A DNA stretch of 64,000 nucleotides from Rhodocyclus tenuis. Its GTDB lineage: Bacteria > Pseudomonadota > Gammaproteobacteria > Burkholderiales > Rhodocyclaceae. The position numbers and the translations under genes are program-made. This document shows, in pieces, positions 34,497-43,525 of this stretch. Under the pieces are notes generated by a model. That model saw only the letters and a program-made list of their open reading frames with translations, ran no database searches and was not told the origin of the DNA. The stretch lies in assembly GCF_014197755.1 (NCBI RefSeq), contig NZ_JACIGE010000012.1:1-64000 (forward strand), given 5' to 3'. Within the stretch, counting starts at the first letter, position 1, and each line of letters starts with the position of its first letter.

Positions 34497-35432
34497 ATGA
34501 AGTTCCTGCTGAAGCGACTGTCCGGTTTCCTGCTCCTCGTCCTGCTGGTGGCCGGCAGCCCGGCTATTGCCGGAGACGATATTCGCGAGGAACGCCTGCG
34601 CCTTGATCAACGTGGCGAGGCCGTCGTTGCGGGTCGGATCAGGGGGTGGGATAGCGTCGATTATCTTGTTCAGGCCGGGGCCGGGCAGGTACTGACGGTC
34701 GTCTTCAAGGCAAGTCGCGGGTCGGCCTATTTCAACGTGCTGCCACCGGCGTCGGAAGAAGCGCTGTTCGTCGGTTCCCAGTTGGGCGACCGCTTTTCGG
34801 CAAGCCTGACGACAGCCGGCGAATACCGGATCCGTGTTTACCTGATGCGCAACGCCGCGCGCCGTAACGAGTCGGCGAGCTACACGCTGAGGACGACGCT
34901 GACTGTTGCGCCGGCGCCTGCCCTGTTTGACAAGACGCTGGAACTGCAGGGCATCCGCTTTCACGTGACGAGCTTCCGGGCGGGTGCGGGCAGCATCGTG
35001 CGCGTGTTACCCGCAGGCCTGTCGATCGACAACAGCGCGCAGGAAAGAGCGATTGACGGTCTGGTCAGCGGCGCCGAAGTCGCCGACCTGAATGCCGACG
35101 GCTCGCCGGAGATTTACATCTACATCCGTAGCGTCGATGCCGACGCGCGCGGCTCGCTCGTCGCCTTCTCGGCCAACCGGCGCAAATCGCTGAGCGATAT
35201 CCATTTGCCACCGCTTGCAGACCATGCGCAGGCCGCAGCGGGTTATCAGGGGAACGACGAGTTCGCCGTGCTCGAGGGCGTGCTCGGCCGCCGCTTCCCG
35301 CTCACTGGCAATGGCGGAAGGCACGACGGGAGTGGTGCGAGTTCTGCGGTCACGATGCGCCAGATCCAGTATCGTTTGCTGCCCGGTGAGGTGGGCTGGC
35401 GGCTCAGCATCGACCGGCTGTTCGAGTTCTAG
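34497..35432 (+). CDS. Two-domain exported lysozyme inhibitor-like protein (PliG-like + PliI-like)
   Basis: 311-aa periplasmic protein. Signal peptide 1-25 (ends SPAIAGDD). The N-terminal half (about 30-145) resembles the inhibitor of g-type lysozyme domain: GWDSVDYLVQAGAGQ, SAYFNVLPP and GEYRIRVYLMRNAARRNE. The C-terminal half (about 155-295) resembles PliI, the inhibitor of i-type lysozyme, with EVADLNADGSPEIYIYI and LADHAQAAAGYQGNDEFAV. Such proteins protect peptidoglycan from host or predator lysozymes. The combined domain pair is less common than the single-domain inhibitors. Its stop directly abuts the HD-GYP start (no gap), implying co-translation. Confidence 0.75.
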   Translation: MKFLLKRLSGFLLLVLLVAGSPAIAGDDIREERLRLDQRGEAVVAGRIRGWDSVDYLVQAGAGQVLTVVFKASRGSAYFNVLPPASEEALFVGSQLGDRFSASLTTAGEYRIRVYLMRNAARRNESASYTLRTTLTVAPAPALFDKTLELQGIRFHVTSFRAGAGSIVRVLPAGLSIDNSAQERAIDGLVSGAEVADLNADGSPEIYIYIRSVDADARGSLVAFSANRRKSLSDIHLPPLADHAQAAAGYQGNDEFAVLEGVLGRRFPLTGNGGRHDGSGASSAVTMRQIQYRLLPGEVGWRLSIDRLFEF

Positions 35433-38399
35433 ATGAGCCAGCGCGCGCTTGATCCGCCGCGCGGCGTGCTCGGTCTGCTCAGACGGCGGCCGTTCTACGT
35501 TCACATCGGCGCGATTTTCGTGCTGCTGATCCTCGCGATCCTGCTTGCCATCGGCTGGGTGACGCGTCTCGAAACGCGCAAGATGGTCCAGCAGTCGGCG
35601 GAGCAGCTCTTTGCGCATGTCGGACACGAGGTGGCGCAGCAGCTCCGCCTGCTGAGGGGGCCGATCGAACTGGCCGTGCAGTTCGGTGCCGCGCTGCAAG
35701 CAATTAGCAGCGCGACAAGCCTGGATGCGCGCCTGGCGCAAATCGATTTCCTGACACGGGCGCTCGAGAGCGAGCCGCAGATGTCGGCGATCTACTTCGC
35801 CTACGACAACGGCGACTTCTTTCTCGTCCGCCCCTTGCGCGACGCGGCTGCGCGCGCGCTGTTCAAGGCGCCGGCCGATGCTGCCTACCTCGTGCAGAGC
35901 GTCGAGCGGGGCGGCCAGCAGCGGCGCTGGCTGGCGCTGAGCAGGGAGCGCAAGACGCTGGCGGTTTGGGCGCCACCCGACGCCGGCTTCGACGCGCGCA
36001 CCCGCCCCTGGTATCGCGAGGCGATGGCCAAGGGCCAACTGATCCGCACGGCGCCCTACGTCTTTGCGACAGACGGACGCTGCGGACGTAGCGTCGCGCT
36101 GCGCGGCGCCAGCGGCAAGTTCGTGGTCGGCGCCGATCTGCTGGCCGACACGCTGTCCCACGCACTGGCACGCTACCGCGCGACGCCGTCGAGCGAACTG
36201 GCGGTTGTTGACAGCAGTGGCTCCGCACTGGCGTTCAGCGATCCGGCGCGGATTATCAGCAGCGGCGCTGACGGACAGACCGGCATGGCGCCGCTCGAGC
36301 AGCTGTCGCCGGTGATGGCGCAGCTCGTGCGCAGCGTCGGCAGGCCGCCTGCGCCGATCGCCAAGCCACAGATCATCGAAGTCGACGGGCGTGAGTGGAG
36401 CGTGCATGTCACCCCGCTGCTGAGCGAACTGAGCGAAGCAAGTGGCGATTTCCTGGCGTTGGCGACGCCGGTCGATGAACTGATGGCCGATGTCTACGCG
36501 ACGCAGCGCTTCCTGCTGTTCCTGCTGCTGGCAGCGATCGTGCTGTCGCTGCCGATCGTCTGGCTGGTTGCGAAGCGGATCGCCGATCAGCTCAACAGCC
36601 TGGGCGAGCAGGCCGCGGCGATCGAGCGCTTCGACTTCAGCACGACAGTGCCGCTCAATACCCCGATCCACGAAATCTACGATCTGGGCCAGGCGATCGC
36701 GCAGATGAAGGAAACGATCCGCAAGTTTCTGGAAGTGTCGACGGCGCTCGCGGCCGAGCGCAATTTCGCCACGCTGCTCGGGCGGGTTCTCCATGAAGTG
36801 CGGATTGCGGCCGACAGCGACGGCGGCGTGTTCTATCTGCTCGACGAGGCGGCCGGACGACTGCAGCCTGCTGCCCAACGCTGGGCGGAGCAGGGCGCCG
36901 CCGCCGCGACGCTTCCCTCCGGCCCGCTCCTGACTGAGTCGGGCCATCCGCTGGTGGCGGCGGCGCACAATCTTGCTGGGCCGAGCCGGACCTTGATTGG
37001 CAGGCCGCGGCCGCCGGGGCTCGACTATCTCGATGCTCGCTACGGCGACAGCGAGATCGAGATGATCGCGCTACCGCTGCTCGGACGGAGAGGCAATCTG
37101 GTCGGCATCGTCTGCAATTTCATGGCGCCGGGCCAGCCGCCGCCGAGTGCGGAACGCATGGCGCTGGTGCAGGCTTTTGCAGGCGCGGCGGCGGTGGCGA
37201 TCGATCAGCAGCGTCTGCTGCAGGCGCAGAAGACGCTGCTCAGGGCCATCGTCAGTCTGCTGGCCGGGGCAATCGATGCGAAATCGCCGTACACCGGCGC
37301 GCATTGCCAGCGCGTGCCGGTGCTTACCGAAATGCTGGCGCGCGCGGCGCACGAATCGAAGGCTGCGCCGTTTAGCGATTTCAGCCTGAGCGAAGACGAG
37401 TGGGAGGCGCTGTACATCGCCTCCTGGCTGCACGACTGCGGCAAGGTGACGACGCCCGAGTACGTGGTCGACAAGGCGACCAAACTGGAGACGATCTACA
37501 ACCGCATCCACGAAATCCGCATGCGCTTCGAAGTGCTCAAGCGCGATCACGAGATCGCGACGCTCAGGGCCATCGCTGGTGGTGGCGACGCGCCGGCCTT
37601 GCAGGCAGAGCTTGCGCGCGAGCTGCAGGTTCTCGATGAGGAATTCCGTTTTGTCGCCAGCTGCAATGAAGGCGGCGAATTCATGTCGCCGGACAAGACC
37701 GAGCGCCTCAATTCGATTGCCGCACGCAGCTGGCAAAGAACGCTCGATGACCGGCTCGGGGTGTCCACTGAGGAGCGCGCGCGCCTGCTGCGTACGCCAG
37801 CCGCCGCCTTGCCGGTGACCGAAAAACTGCTCGCCGACAAGCCCGAACACATCGTCGAACGCGGCCCGGCGGAGCTGATGCCGGCAGACAATCCCTGGGG
37901 TTTCAGGCTTGACCAGCCGGCCAGCCGTTACAACCGCGGCGAACTCTACAACCTGTCGATCGGGCGCGGCACGCTCAGCGAAGAGGAGCGTTACCAGATC
38001 AACCACCACATCGTGCAGACGATCATCATGCTCTCGCAACTGCCTTTCCCGCCGCATCTGAAGAACGTCGTCGAGCTGGCTGGCGGGCATCACGAGAAGA
38101 TCGACGGCAGCGGCTACCCGAAAGGATTGCGCGGCGAGGAGATGAGCGTACCGGCGCGCATCATGGCGATCGCCGACATTTTCGAGGCGCTGACGGCGAC
38201 CGACCGACCCTACAAAGCCGGCAAGAAGCTGTCCGAAGCCATCCGCATCATGGGCTTCATGGCCAGGGAGCAGCACATTGATGCCGAACTGTTCCGGCTG
38301 TTCCTGAGCTCCGGCGTCTATCGCGATTACGCGCAGAAGTTTCTGCAGCCCGAATTCATCGACGAGGTCGACATCGCGCCGTATCTGGCGCCCCAATAG
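35433..38399 (+). CDS. Membrane Cache-HAMP-GAF-HD-GYP c-di-GMP phosphodiesterase
   Basis: 988-aa sensory phosphodiesterase. A transmembrane helix (about 22-45) is followed by a periplasmic double-Cache sensor (about 55-345), a second helix (about 355-378) and a HAMP segment (380-430, AKRIADQLNSLGEQ). A GAF domain (about 440-620) precedes a C-terminal HD-GYP domain. The HD pair is in SWLHDCGKVTTPEYVVDK and the GYP motif in HHEKIDGSGYPKGLRG, both intact. About 170 residues lie between them, far more than in a minimal HD-GYP domain. It should degrade c-di-GMP in response to a periplasmic ligand. Transcribed with the lysozyme inhibitor gene. Confidence 0.9.
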   Translation: MSQRALDPPRGVLGLLRRRPFYVHIGAIFVLLILAILLAIGWVTRLETRKMVQQSAEQLFAHVGHEVAQQLRLLRGPIELAVQFGAALQAISSATSLDARLAQIDFLTRALESEPQMSAIYFAYDNGDFFLVRPLRDAAARALFKAPADAAYLVQSVERGGQQRRWLALSRERKTLAVWAPPDAGFDARTRPWYREAMAKGQLIRTAPYVFATDGRCGRSVALRGASGKFVVGADLLADTLSHALARYRATPSSELAVVDSSGSALAFSDPARIISSGADGQTGMAPLEQLSPVMAQLVRSVGRPPAPIAKPQIIEVDGREWSVHVTPLLSELSEASGDFLALATPVDELMADVYATQRFLLFLLLAAIVLSLPIVWLVAKRIADQLNSLGEQAAAIERFDFSTTVPLNTPIHEIYDLGQAIAQMKETIRKFLEVSTALAAERNFATLLGRVLHEVRIAADSDGGVFYLLDEAAGRLQPAAQRWAEQGAAAATLPSGPLLTESGHPLVAAAHNLAGPSRTLIGRPRPPGLDYLDARYGDSEIEMIALPLLGRRGNLVGIVCNFMAPGQPPPSAERMALVQAFAGAAAVAIDQQRLLQAQKTLLRAIVSLLAGAIDAKSPYTGAHCQRVPVLTEMLARAAHESKAAPFSDFSLSEDEWEALYIASWLHDCGKVTTPEYVVDKATKLETIYNRIHEIRMRFEVLKRDHEIATLRAIAGGGDAPALQAELARELQVLDEEFRFVASCNEGGEFMSPDKTERLNSIAARSWQRTLDDRLGVSTEERARLLRTPAAALPVTEKLLADKPEHIVERGPAELMPADNPWGFRLDQPASRYNRGELYNLSIGRGTLSEEERYQINHHIVQTIIMLSQLPFPPHLKNVVELAGGHHEKIDGSGYPKGLRGEEMSVPARIMAIADIFEALTATDRPYKAGKKLSEAIRIMGFMAREQHIDAELFRLFLSSGVYRDYAQKFLQPEFIDEVDIAPYLAPQ

Positions 38400-38429
38400 C
38401 CGTCGCGCAGCGGCCGGCTGAACGCGGCT

Positions 38430-39674
38430 TCAGTAGAGCGTGCCGACGACGCAGCCGCAGGAGAGCGTGGCGAGCGTGCCGGAGACCAGGGTGCGCGGGC
38501 CGAGGGCGATGATCTCCTGCCGCCGTTCGGGCAGCATCGTCGTCAGGCCGCCGATCAGGATGCCGAGACTGCCCAGATTGGCGAAGCCGCAGAGCGCGTA
38601 GATCATGATCACGCGGCTGCGCTCCGACAGCGCCTCGGGCGGCAGCGCCGCCAGTTCGAGGTAAGCGATCAGCTCGTTGAGGATGGTCTTGCTGCCGAGC
38701 AGCGCGCCGGCGGTGCCCGCCTCGCTCCACGGAATGCCGGCCAGCCAGGCCAGCGGCGCCATCGCGAAACCGAGCAGGCGCTGCAGCGACCAGGGCGTTC
38801 CCGTATCCGGCAGCCAGGCCAGCATCTGGTTGGCGAGCGCCACCAGCGCGACGAGCACGATCAGCATGGCGACGATGTTGAGCAGCAGCTGCAGACCCTC
38901 GGTGGTACCGCGCGTGATCGCGCCCATGCTGCTGCCATCGACGCGCGGCAGGCGCAGGTCGCGGCCGGTCGGCGCGCCCTCGGGTGGCACCATCAGCACC
39001 GCAAAGACGATCGCCGCCGGCGCGCTGATGAACGAAGCGGCAAGGATGTGGCCGAGCGCTCCCGGAATGCGCGGGCCGACGATGCCGGCGTAGAGCGCCA
39101 TCACCGTACCGGCAACGCCGGCCATGCCGGCCGAGAGGATTACGAACAGCTCGCCACGCGAGACGCGCGCGAGATAGGGTTTGACCAGCAAGGGCGCTTC
39201 GACCATGCCGACGAAGACGTTGGCCGCGGTCGACAGCCCGACCGCGCCACCGACGCCGAGCGTGCGCTCAAGCAGCCACGACAGCCCCCGCACCAGCAGC
39301 GGCAGGATGCGCCAGTGAAAGAGCAGCGCCGACAGCGCGCTCATCACCAGCACCACCGGCAGCGCCTGGAAAGCGAGCACGAAGCTCGCGCCGGCCGCGC
39401 TTTCGGCAAACGGCAGCGTGCCGCCGCCGAGATAGCCGAAGACCAGCGAGGTGCCGGCGCGCGTCGCGCGCTCCAGCGCCAGCAAGGCGTCGTTGAGTGC
39501 CGCGAATGCCGCTTGCGCCGCCGGCAGCTTGAGGATGGCAACGGCAAGGACGAACTGCAGCAGCACGCCAGCGGCCACCGTCCGCCAGGGAATGGCGCGG
39601 CGCTTCTCGGAGATCGCCCAGGCGATGCCGACGAAGGCGGCGTAACCGAGCAGCGACTGCAGCAAGGGGTGCAT
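38430..39674 (-). CDS. nupC: Concentrative nucleoside transporter (NupC/CNT family)
   Basis: 414-aa inner membrane nucleoside:cation symporter. The substrate-binding signature VGMVEAPLLVKPYLARV lies near residue 155. The second conserved block, including SERSRVIMIYALCGFANLGSLG, is near residue 340. Multiple hydrophobic helices and the Nucleos_tra2 gate region are clear. It converges on the HD-GYP gene. Nearby genes for a secreted phosphodiesterase and an exported nucleotidase suggest a nucleotide-salvage role, though they are separate transcription units. Confidence 0.9.
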   Translation of the reverse strand: MHPLLQSLLGYAAFVGIAWAISEKRRAIPWRTVAAGVLLQFVLAVAILKLPAAQAAFAALNDALLALERATRAGTSLVFGYLGGGTLPFAESAAGASFVLAFQALPVVLVMSALSALLFHWRILPLLVRGLSWLLERTLGVGGAVGLSTAANVFVGMVEAPLLVKPYLARVSRGELFVILSAGMAGVAGTVMALYAGIVGPRIPGALGHILAASFISAPAAIVFAVLMVPPEGAPTGRDLRLPRVDGSSMGAITRGTTEGLQLLLNIVAMLIVLVALVALANQMLAWLPDTGTPWSLQRLLGFAMAPLAWLAGIPWSEAGTAGALLGSKTILNELIAYLELAALPPEALSERSRVIMIYALCGFANLGSLGILIGGLTTMLPERRQEIIALGPRTLVSGTLATLSCGCVVGTLY

Positions 39675-40024
39675 GGAGTAGCCGGAAAGCCGGTTGATGG
39701 GTGATGCGATTGGTCAGCCGATGAATCGCGGGTGAGAGGTTTGGGGCCATTTTGCGCCACGGCGAGTCTACACGGCGTCGCGCAAGTACTGTCAAATGGC
39801 TGGCAGGGGACGAGCCGTTCGCACGTGGCGTCAAGGCGAACATGCGCGTTGGGGCAAAAACGCAACGGATCTTGAGTCGGTGGGTTTGCCGACGGTCCTC
39901 GCGGCGAACGAAGAGTCCGCGCTGAAAACAGCAACGCCGCTCAGGGCCAGCTGAGCGGCGTCGTTGTCGCGGGGTTTGTTCGACGCTCGGGAGCTGTGCT
40001 CTCGTGTCTCCCAGGCGGGGAGCT
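39675..40024. other. 350-bp intergenic region (nupC upstream / exbD downstream)
   Basis: It holds the nupC promoter region (39675-39920, no clear -35/-10 visible) and the terminator of the tonB-exbBD operon (39922-39961). No gene is supported. Confidence 0.5.
39922..39961 (-). terminator. Terminator of the tonB-exbB-exbD operon
   Basis: Perfect 10-bp stem ACGCCGCTCA/TGAGCGGCGT (39934-39961) with an 8-nt loop. On the minus strand it is followed by TGCTGTTTTC. It lies 64 bp after the exbD stop. Confidence 0.65.
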
Positions 40025-40447
40025 TCAGAGAGCGGTACTGGGGTCGGAGACGAAGCCGATGCGGACCAATCCGGCCTTGGAGGCATCGGCCATGACGTCG
40101 GCGATCAACTGGTATTGAGCGGTACGATCGGCGCGCAGATGAATCTCCGGCTGCGGCTCCTGGCTGGCAGCCTCGCGCATGCGCCGCTGCAACTCCCCGC
40201 GATCGACCGCTTCGCCGCTCCAGTAGTACTGCCCGTCGGTGCGGATCGCGATCTGCACGTTGTCCGGCTTGGTCTGGTTGGCGTGACTGCTCGCCTTCGG
40301 CAGATCGATCTTCACCGCATGCGTCAGCAGCGGTGCCGTGATGATGAAGACGACGAGCAGCACGAGCATCACGTCGATCAGCGGCACCATGTTGATTTCC
40401 GCCAGCGGGGCTTTCGCCCCGTCCTTGCTGAAGCCGCCGAATGCCAT
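40025..40447 (-). CDS. exbD: Biopolymer transport protein ExbD
   Basis: 140-aa inner membrane partner of ExbB that couples the proton gradient to TonB. The single N-terminal helix contains the functional aspartate in NMVPLIDVMLVLLVVF (about residues 19-34). A periplasmic domain follows. Third gene of the tonB-exbB-exbD operon; its ATG overlaps the exbB stop (TGATG). Confidence 0.93.
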   Translation of the reverse strand: MAFGGFSKDGAKAPLAEINMVPLIDVMLVLLVVFIITAPLLTHAVKIDLPKASSHANQTKPDNVQIAIRTDGQYYWSGEAVDRGELQRRMREAASQEPQPEIHLRADRTAQYQLIADVMADASKAGLVRIGFVSDPSTAL

Positions 40448-41196
40448 CAGGCTGCTCCCGCCGTTGCCAGCGTCTGTTGACGGAATTCGACCACCCGCGC
40501 CGGATCGCTCACTTGAGCCCCCGTCGTCAGGAACGAGAACAGGTCATGGGCGAAGGAATCGAGGCGCGCGACCAGCACGCGATTGCCACGCGTGAAGGCG
40601 TTGTAGGCCAGCACCGCTGGAATTGCGACGGCCAGACCGAAGGCGGTCATGATCAGCGCCTCGCCGACCGGGCCGGCCACCTTGTCGAGCGTGCCCTGGC
40701 CGCTGATGCCGATGTTGAGCAGCGCGTGGTAGATGCCCCACACGGTGCCGAACAGGCCGACAAAGGGCGCGGTACTGCCGACCGAGGCGAGAACCGTCAG
40801 TCCGGATTCGACCCTGGCCGTCTCTTCTTCGAGTGCCTGCCGGATCGAGCGCGTCAGGAACTCCGAGGCATCGGCGCTCGATCCGGTGCGCGCGCCGCCG
40901 TGCTGTTCATGGTGGCGCACGGCGACCAGCGCCTGCCGTGCCAGCCGCGAGAAAGGGTTTTCCTTGGCATGGGCGAGCACCTGCGAGTTGAGCGCGCCGA
41001 CCGTCGACGCGTTCCAGAAATCGCGCAGGAAGGCGCCCGACGAGCGCCGTTCGCGCACCAGTTGCAGCGTCTTGTTGATGATCAGGTACCAGGTGGCGAT
41101 CGACATGACGAGCAGGATCAGCAGGGCGCCCTTGCCGACGCTGTCCGATTGGGCGAGGAAGTCGGCAAAGCCGAGCGCATTTTGTGCCGGTTCCAT
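40447..41196 (-). CDS. exbB: Biopolymer transport protein ExbB
   Basis: 249-aa MotA/TolQ/ExbB proton channel protein. Three transmembrane helices are visible, with the third in PFVGLFGTVWGIYHALL and a later TAFGLAVAIPAVLAYNAF block, both hallmarks of the family. It forms the pentamer around ExbD that energises TonB and thereby the two TBDRs at 44.6 and 53.1 kb. Starts 3 bp after the tonB stop. Confidence 0.94.
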   Translation of the reverse strand: MEPAQNALGFADFLAQSDSVGKGALLILLVMSIATWYLIINKTLQLVRERRSSGAFLRDFWNASTVGALNSQVLAHAKENPFSRLARQALVAVRHHEQHGGARTGSSADASEFLTRSIRQALEEETARVESGLTVLASVGSTAPFVGLFGTVWGIYHALLNIGISGQGTLDKVAGPVGEALIMTAFGLAVAIPAVLAYNAFTRGNRVLVARLDSFAHDLFSFLTTGAQVSDPARVVEFRQQTLATAGAA

Positions 41197-41199
41197 GGT

Positions 41200-41862
41200 T
41201 CAGTTCTCCAGATTGAAGGTGATCGGGACGATCACCCAGGCGGCAACGCGCAAGTCGCCGCGTTTTGCCGGGGTGAATCGCCAGGCGGCTACGGCCGTCT
41301 GTGCCGCCTGGTCGAGGCGGGGGAAGCCGCTGCTGCGGAAGATTTCCACTGTTGTGGCGGCACCGGATTCGTTGACGAAGACGCGTAACTGGACGCTGCC
41401 CTCCTCGCGAAAACGCTTCGATGCGCCGGGGTAGGGCGGCGGCGGGTTGTGCAGGTAGGCGGCGCTGAACCGGGGCGGTTCGAGCGGCGCTTCGACGGCA
41501 GCGACCGGTTCGGCCGGTGCCGGCGTCGATACGGTCGGCGCCGGCGCATTGGCGTTGGTGGTCGGCGCCGTCGTCGCCAGCAGCGGTGTCGCCACCGGTT
41601 GCCGGACGGGTTGCGGCGCAGCCTGCGGCAGCGGCTTCGGCGCTTCGTCGACTTTCTGCGGCGTGATCAGGCTGACCATCAGCGGTGCGGCTTCGCTCAG
41701 CGTCTGGCGGACGCCTTCGAATTGCAGCAGCCCCCACACCAGCCCGCCGTGCAGCGCGAGCGTGATCAGCAGCCCGCTGTGCCGTTGCAGGAAACCGCCC
41801 GCATCGGCAGCGGCCTGCCGGCGTTCGCCCGGCCAGCGCGTCAGCGTCAGTTCATCGGACAT
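41200..41862 (-). CDS. tonB: Energy transducer TonB
   Basis: 220-aa TonB. One N-terminal transmembrane helix contains the conserved His (LALHGGLVW, about residues 34-42). A periplasmic linker rich in Pro/Ala/Thr (about 70-135) follows, then the C-terminal TonB domain starting YLHNPPPPYP and continuing GSVQLRVFVNESG, AVAAWRFTPA. First gene of the operon and adjacent to TBDR genes, so likely their dedicated energy coupler. Confidence 0.93.
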   Translation of the reverse strand: MSDELTLTRWPGERRQAAADAGGFLQRHSGLLITLALHGGLVWGLLQFEGVRQTLSEAAPLMVSLITPQKVDEAPKPLPQAAPQPVRQPVATPLLATTAPTTNANAPAPTVSTPAPAEPVAAVEAPLEPPRFSAAYLHNPPPPYPGASKRFREEGSVQLRVFVNESGAATTVEIFRSSGFPRLDQAAQTAVAAWRFTPAKRGDLRVAAWVIVPITFNLEN

Positions 41863-42178
41863 CGTGATTCATTCTCCATTACCTCTCCACCGGGCCGCTC
41901 CCGGCACAGGAACCGATACAGGTCCCGGCCCCGGCCCCCTACCGCCTCCGGCAAAGCCCTGCCGAACGAGGCGATCATCTTGCGACCAGCCCCTTATCAC
42001 CGAAACAAACTTTTTCTTCGTTCGTTAGATCGATTCGCCGAAACGGTCGCGGCAGGACGGGGGCTTCGCGAGGCATAAGCTAAAGAGGCCCGCCGCATAA
42101 GTTTTGAACAAAAGGCGATTTCGGCGCGGCGCGGCGCGGACCGAGAATGCACGGCTCACGTCCTCGTTCCGTGCCGAA
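41863..42178. other. 316-bp divergent region between tonB and the phosphodiesterase gene
   Basis: GC-rich with a short AT-rich core around 42000-42035. No Fur box of convincing quality, riboswitch or gene is visible. An ORF that extends the phosphodiesterase upstream to 42104 lacks a signal peptide there and is not used. Confidence 0.4.
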
Positions 42179-43525
42179 ATGCCTTCTCCTTTCAATCGCC
42201 TGCGCGCCTGCGCGCTCCTGCTCCTGTCGCTCGCCGGCGGGCACGCGCTGGCGGCAACGCCAGCCCACGTCGTCCTCGTCAGCATCGACGGCTTTCGGCC
42301 CGACTTCTATCGCAACGCTTCCTGGCCGGCGCCCAACCTGCAAGGGCTGGCGCGTTCAGGCGCATCTGCCGACGGTGTCGTTGGCGTGCTGCCGACGCTG
42401 ACCTATCCCTCGCATACGACACTGATCACCGGCGTGCGCCCGGGCGTTCACGGCATTTACGGCAACACGCGCTTTGCGCCCGAGGTCGAGTCGGCCGAGT
42501 GGCACATCGACAGTAGCGAGATCCAGGCGCGCACGCTCTGGCAGGCGGTGCGTGCGGCAGGCCTGAGTTCGGCGGCCATTTCCTGGCCGATCACGCGAAA
42601 CGCGCCGATCGATTTCAACCTTCCCGAGGTCTGGTACTACGAAAAACCGGACGACCGGACGCCGGCGATCCGCGATTTCGCGACGCCAGCGGGACTGCTC
42701 GACGAGATCGAGAAGCAGGCCACCGGCAAGTTGCGCGGCATCGACGTCGACTACCGGCATCTGGCGATGGACGAGAACAACAGTCGCGCGCTCGCCTATC
42801 TGATCCGGCATTACCGTCCCAACCTTGCGGCAATCCATCTCGTTGCCGCCGATACCGCCCAGCACGCGAGCGGGCGCGAGGGCGAGGCAAGCCGGCGCGC
42901 GGTCGCCTCGGTCGACCACGCGCTCGGAACCCTGCTCGACGCCGTCGATCAGGCGGGACTGTCTTCCAGCACCTGGTTTGTCGTTGTCGGCGATCACGGC
43001 TTTACCGACGTGCACACCCAGCTGGCGCCGAATGTCTGGCTCGCTCAGGCCGGCGTCGACGCGGCGGGGGCGGGCTGGCAGGCGGCGTTCCACGCCGCCG
43101 GCGGCACCGCTTTCCTGCATCTGCGCGATCCGCACGATCCCGGCACGCTGGCACGCGTGCGGGAGGTGCTGCGTGGTTTGCCGCCGGCGATCCGCGACGC
43201 TTTCGAAATCGTCGAGGGCACTGCACTGCAAGAGGAAGCGGCTGATCCGCGTGCGTTGCTGGCCCTCGTCGCCCGGCCGGGTTTCCTGTTCAGCAATCGC
43301 AGTACCGGCGATGCAGCAAGACCGGCGCGCGGTGGCGCGCACGGGCATCATCCGGGGCTGCCGGAACTGCGCACCGGCCTGCTGCTGGCGGGCCCCGGCG
43401 TTCCCGCTGGCCGGATGCTCGGCGAACTCAGGCTGGAAGATGTTGTTCCGCTGGTCGCCCGTCTGCTGCGCCTTCCCGATTTCGCCAACCGGCCGCTTCC
43501 TCCTGCCCTCGATTTCCTGCCATGA
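42179..43525 (+). CDS. Secreted nucleotide pyrophosphatase/phosphodiesterase (alkaline phosphatase superfamily)
   Basis: 448-aa exported member of the NPP/type I phosphodiesterase family. Signal peptide 1-25 (ends GHALAATP). The metal site starts VSIDGFRPDF, the nucleophile threonine is in LPTLTYPSHTTLITG, and later metal ligands are in HLVAADTAQH and VVGDHGFTDVH. These enzymes cleave nucleotide phosphodiester or pyrophosphate bonds outside the cytoplasm. The ATG at 42179 starts the signal peptide. The stop overlaps the SurE-like start (ATGA), so the two enzymes are made together. Confidence 0.88.
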   Translation: MPSPFNRLRACALLLLSLAGGHALAATPAHVVLVSIDGFRPDFYRNASWPAPNLQGLARSGASADGVVGVLPTLTYPSHTTLITGVRPGVHGIYGNTRFAPEVESAEWHIDSSEIQARTLWQAVRAAGLSSAAISWPITRNAPIDFNLPEVWYYEKPDDRTPAIRDFATPAGLLDEIEKQATGKLRGIDVDYRHLAMDENNSRALAYLIRHYRPNLAAIHLVAADTAQHASGREGEASRRAVASVDHALGTLLDAVDQAGLSSSTWFVVVGDHGFTDVHTQLAPNVWLAQAGVDAAGAGWQAAFHAAGGTAFLHLRDPHDPGTLARVREVLRGLPPAIRDAFEIVEGTALQEEAADPRALLALVARPGFLFSNRSTGDAARPARGGAHGHHPGLPELRTGLLLAGPGVPAGRMLGELRLEDVVPLVARLLRLPDFANRPLPPALDFLP

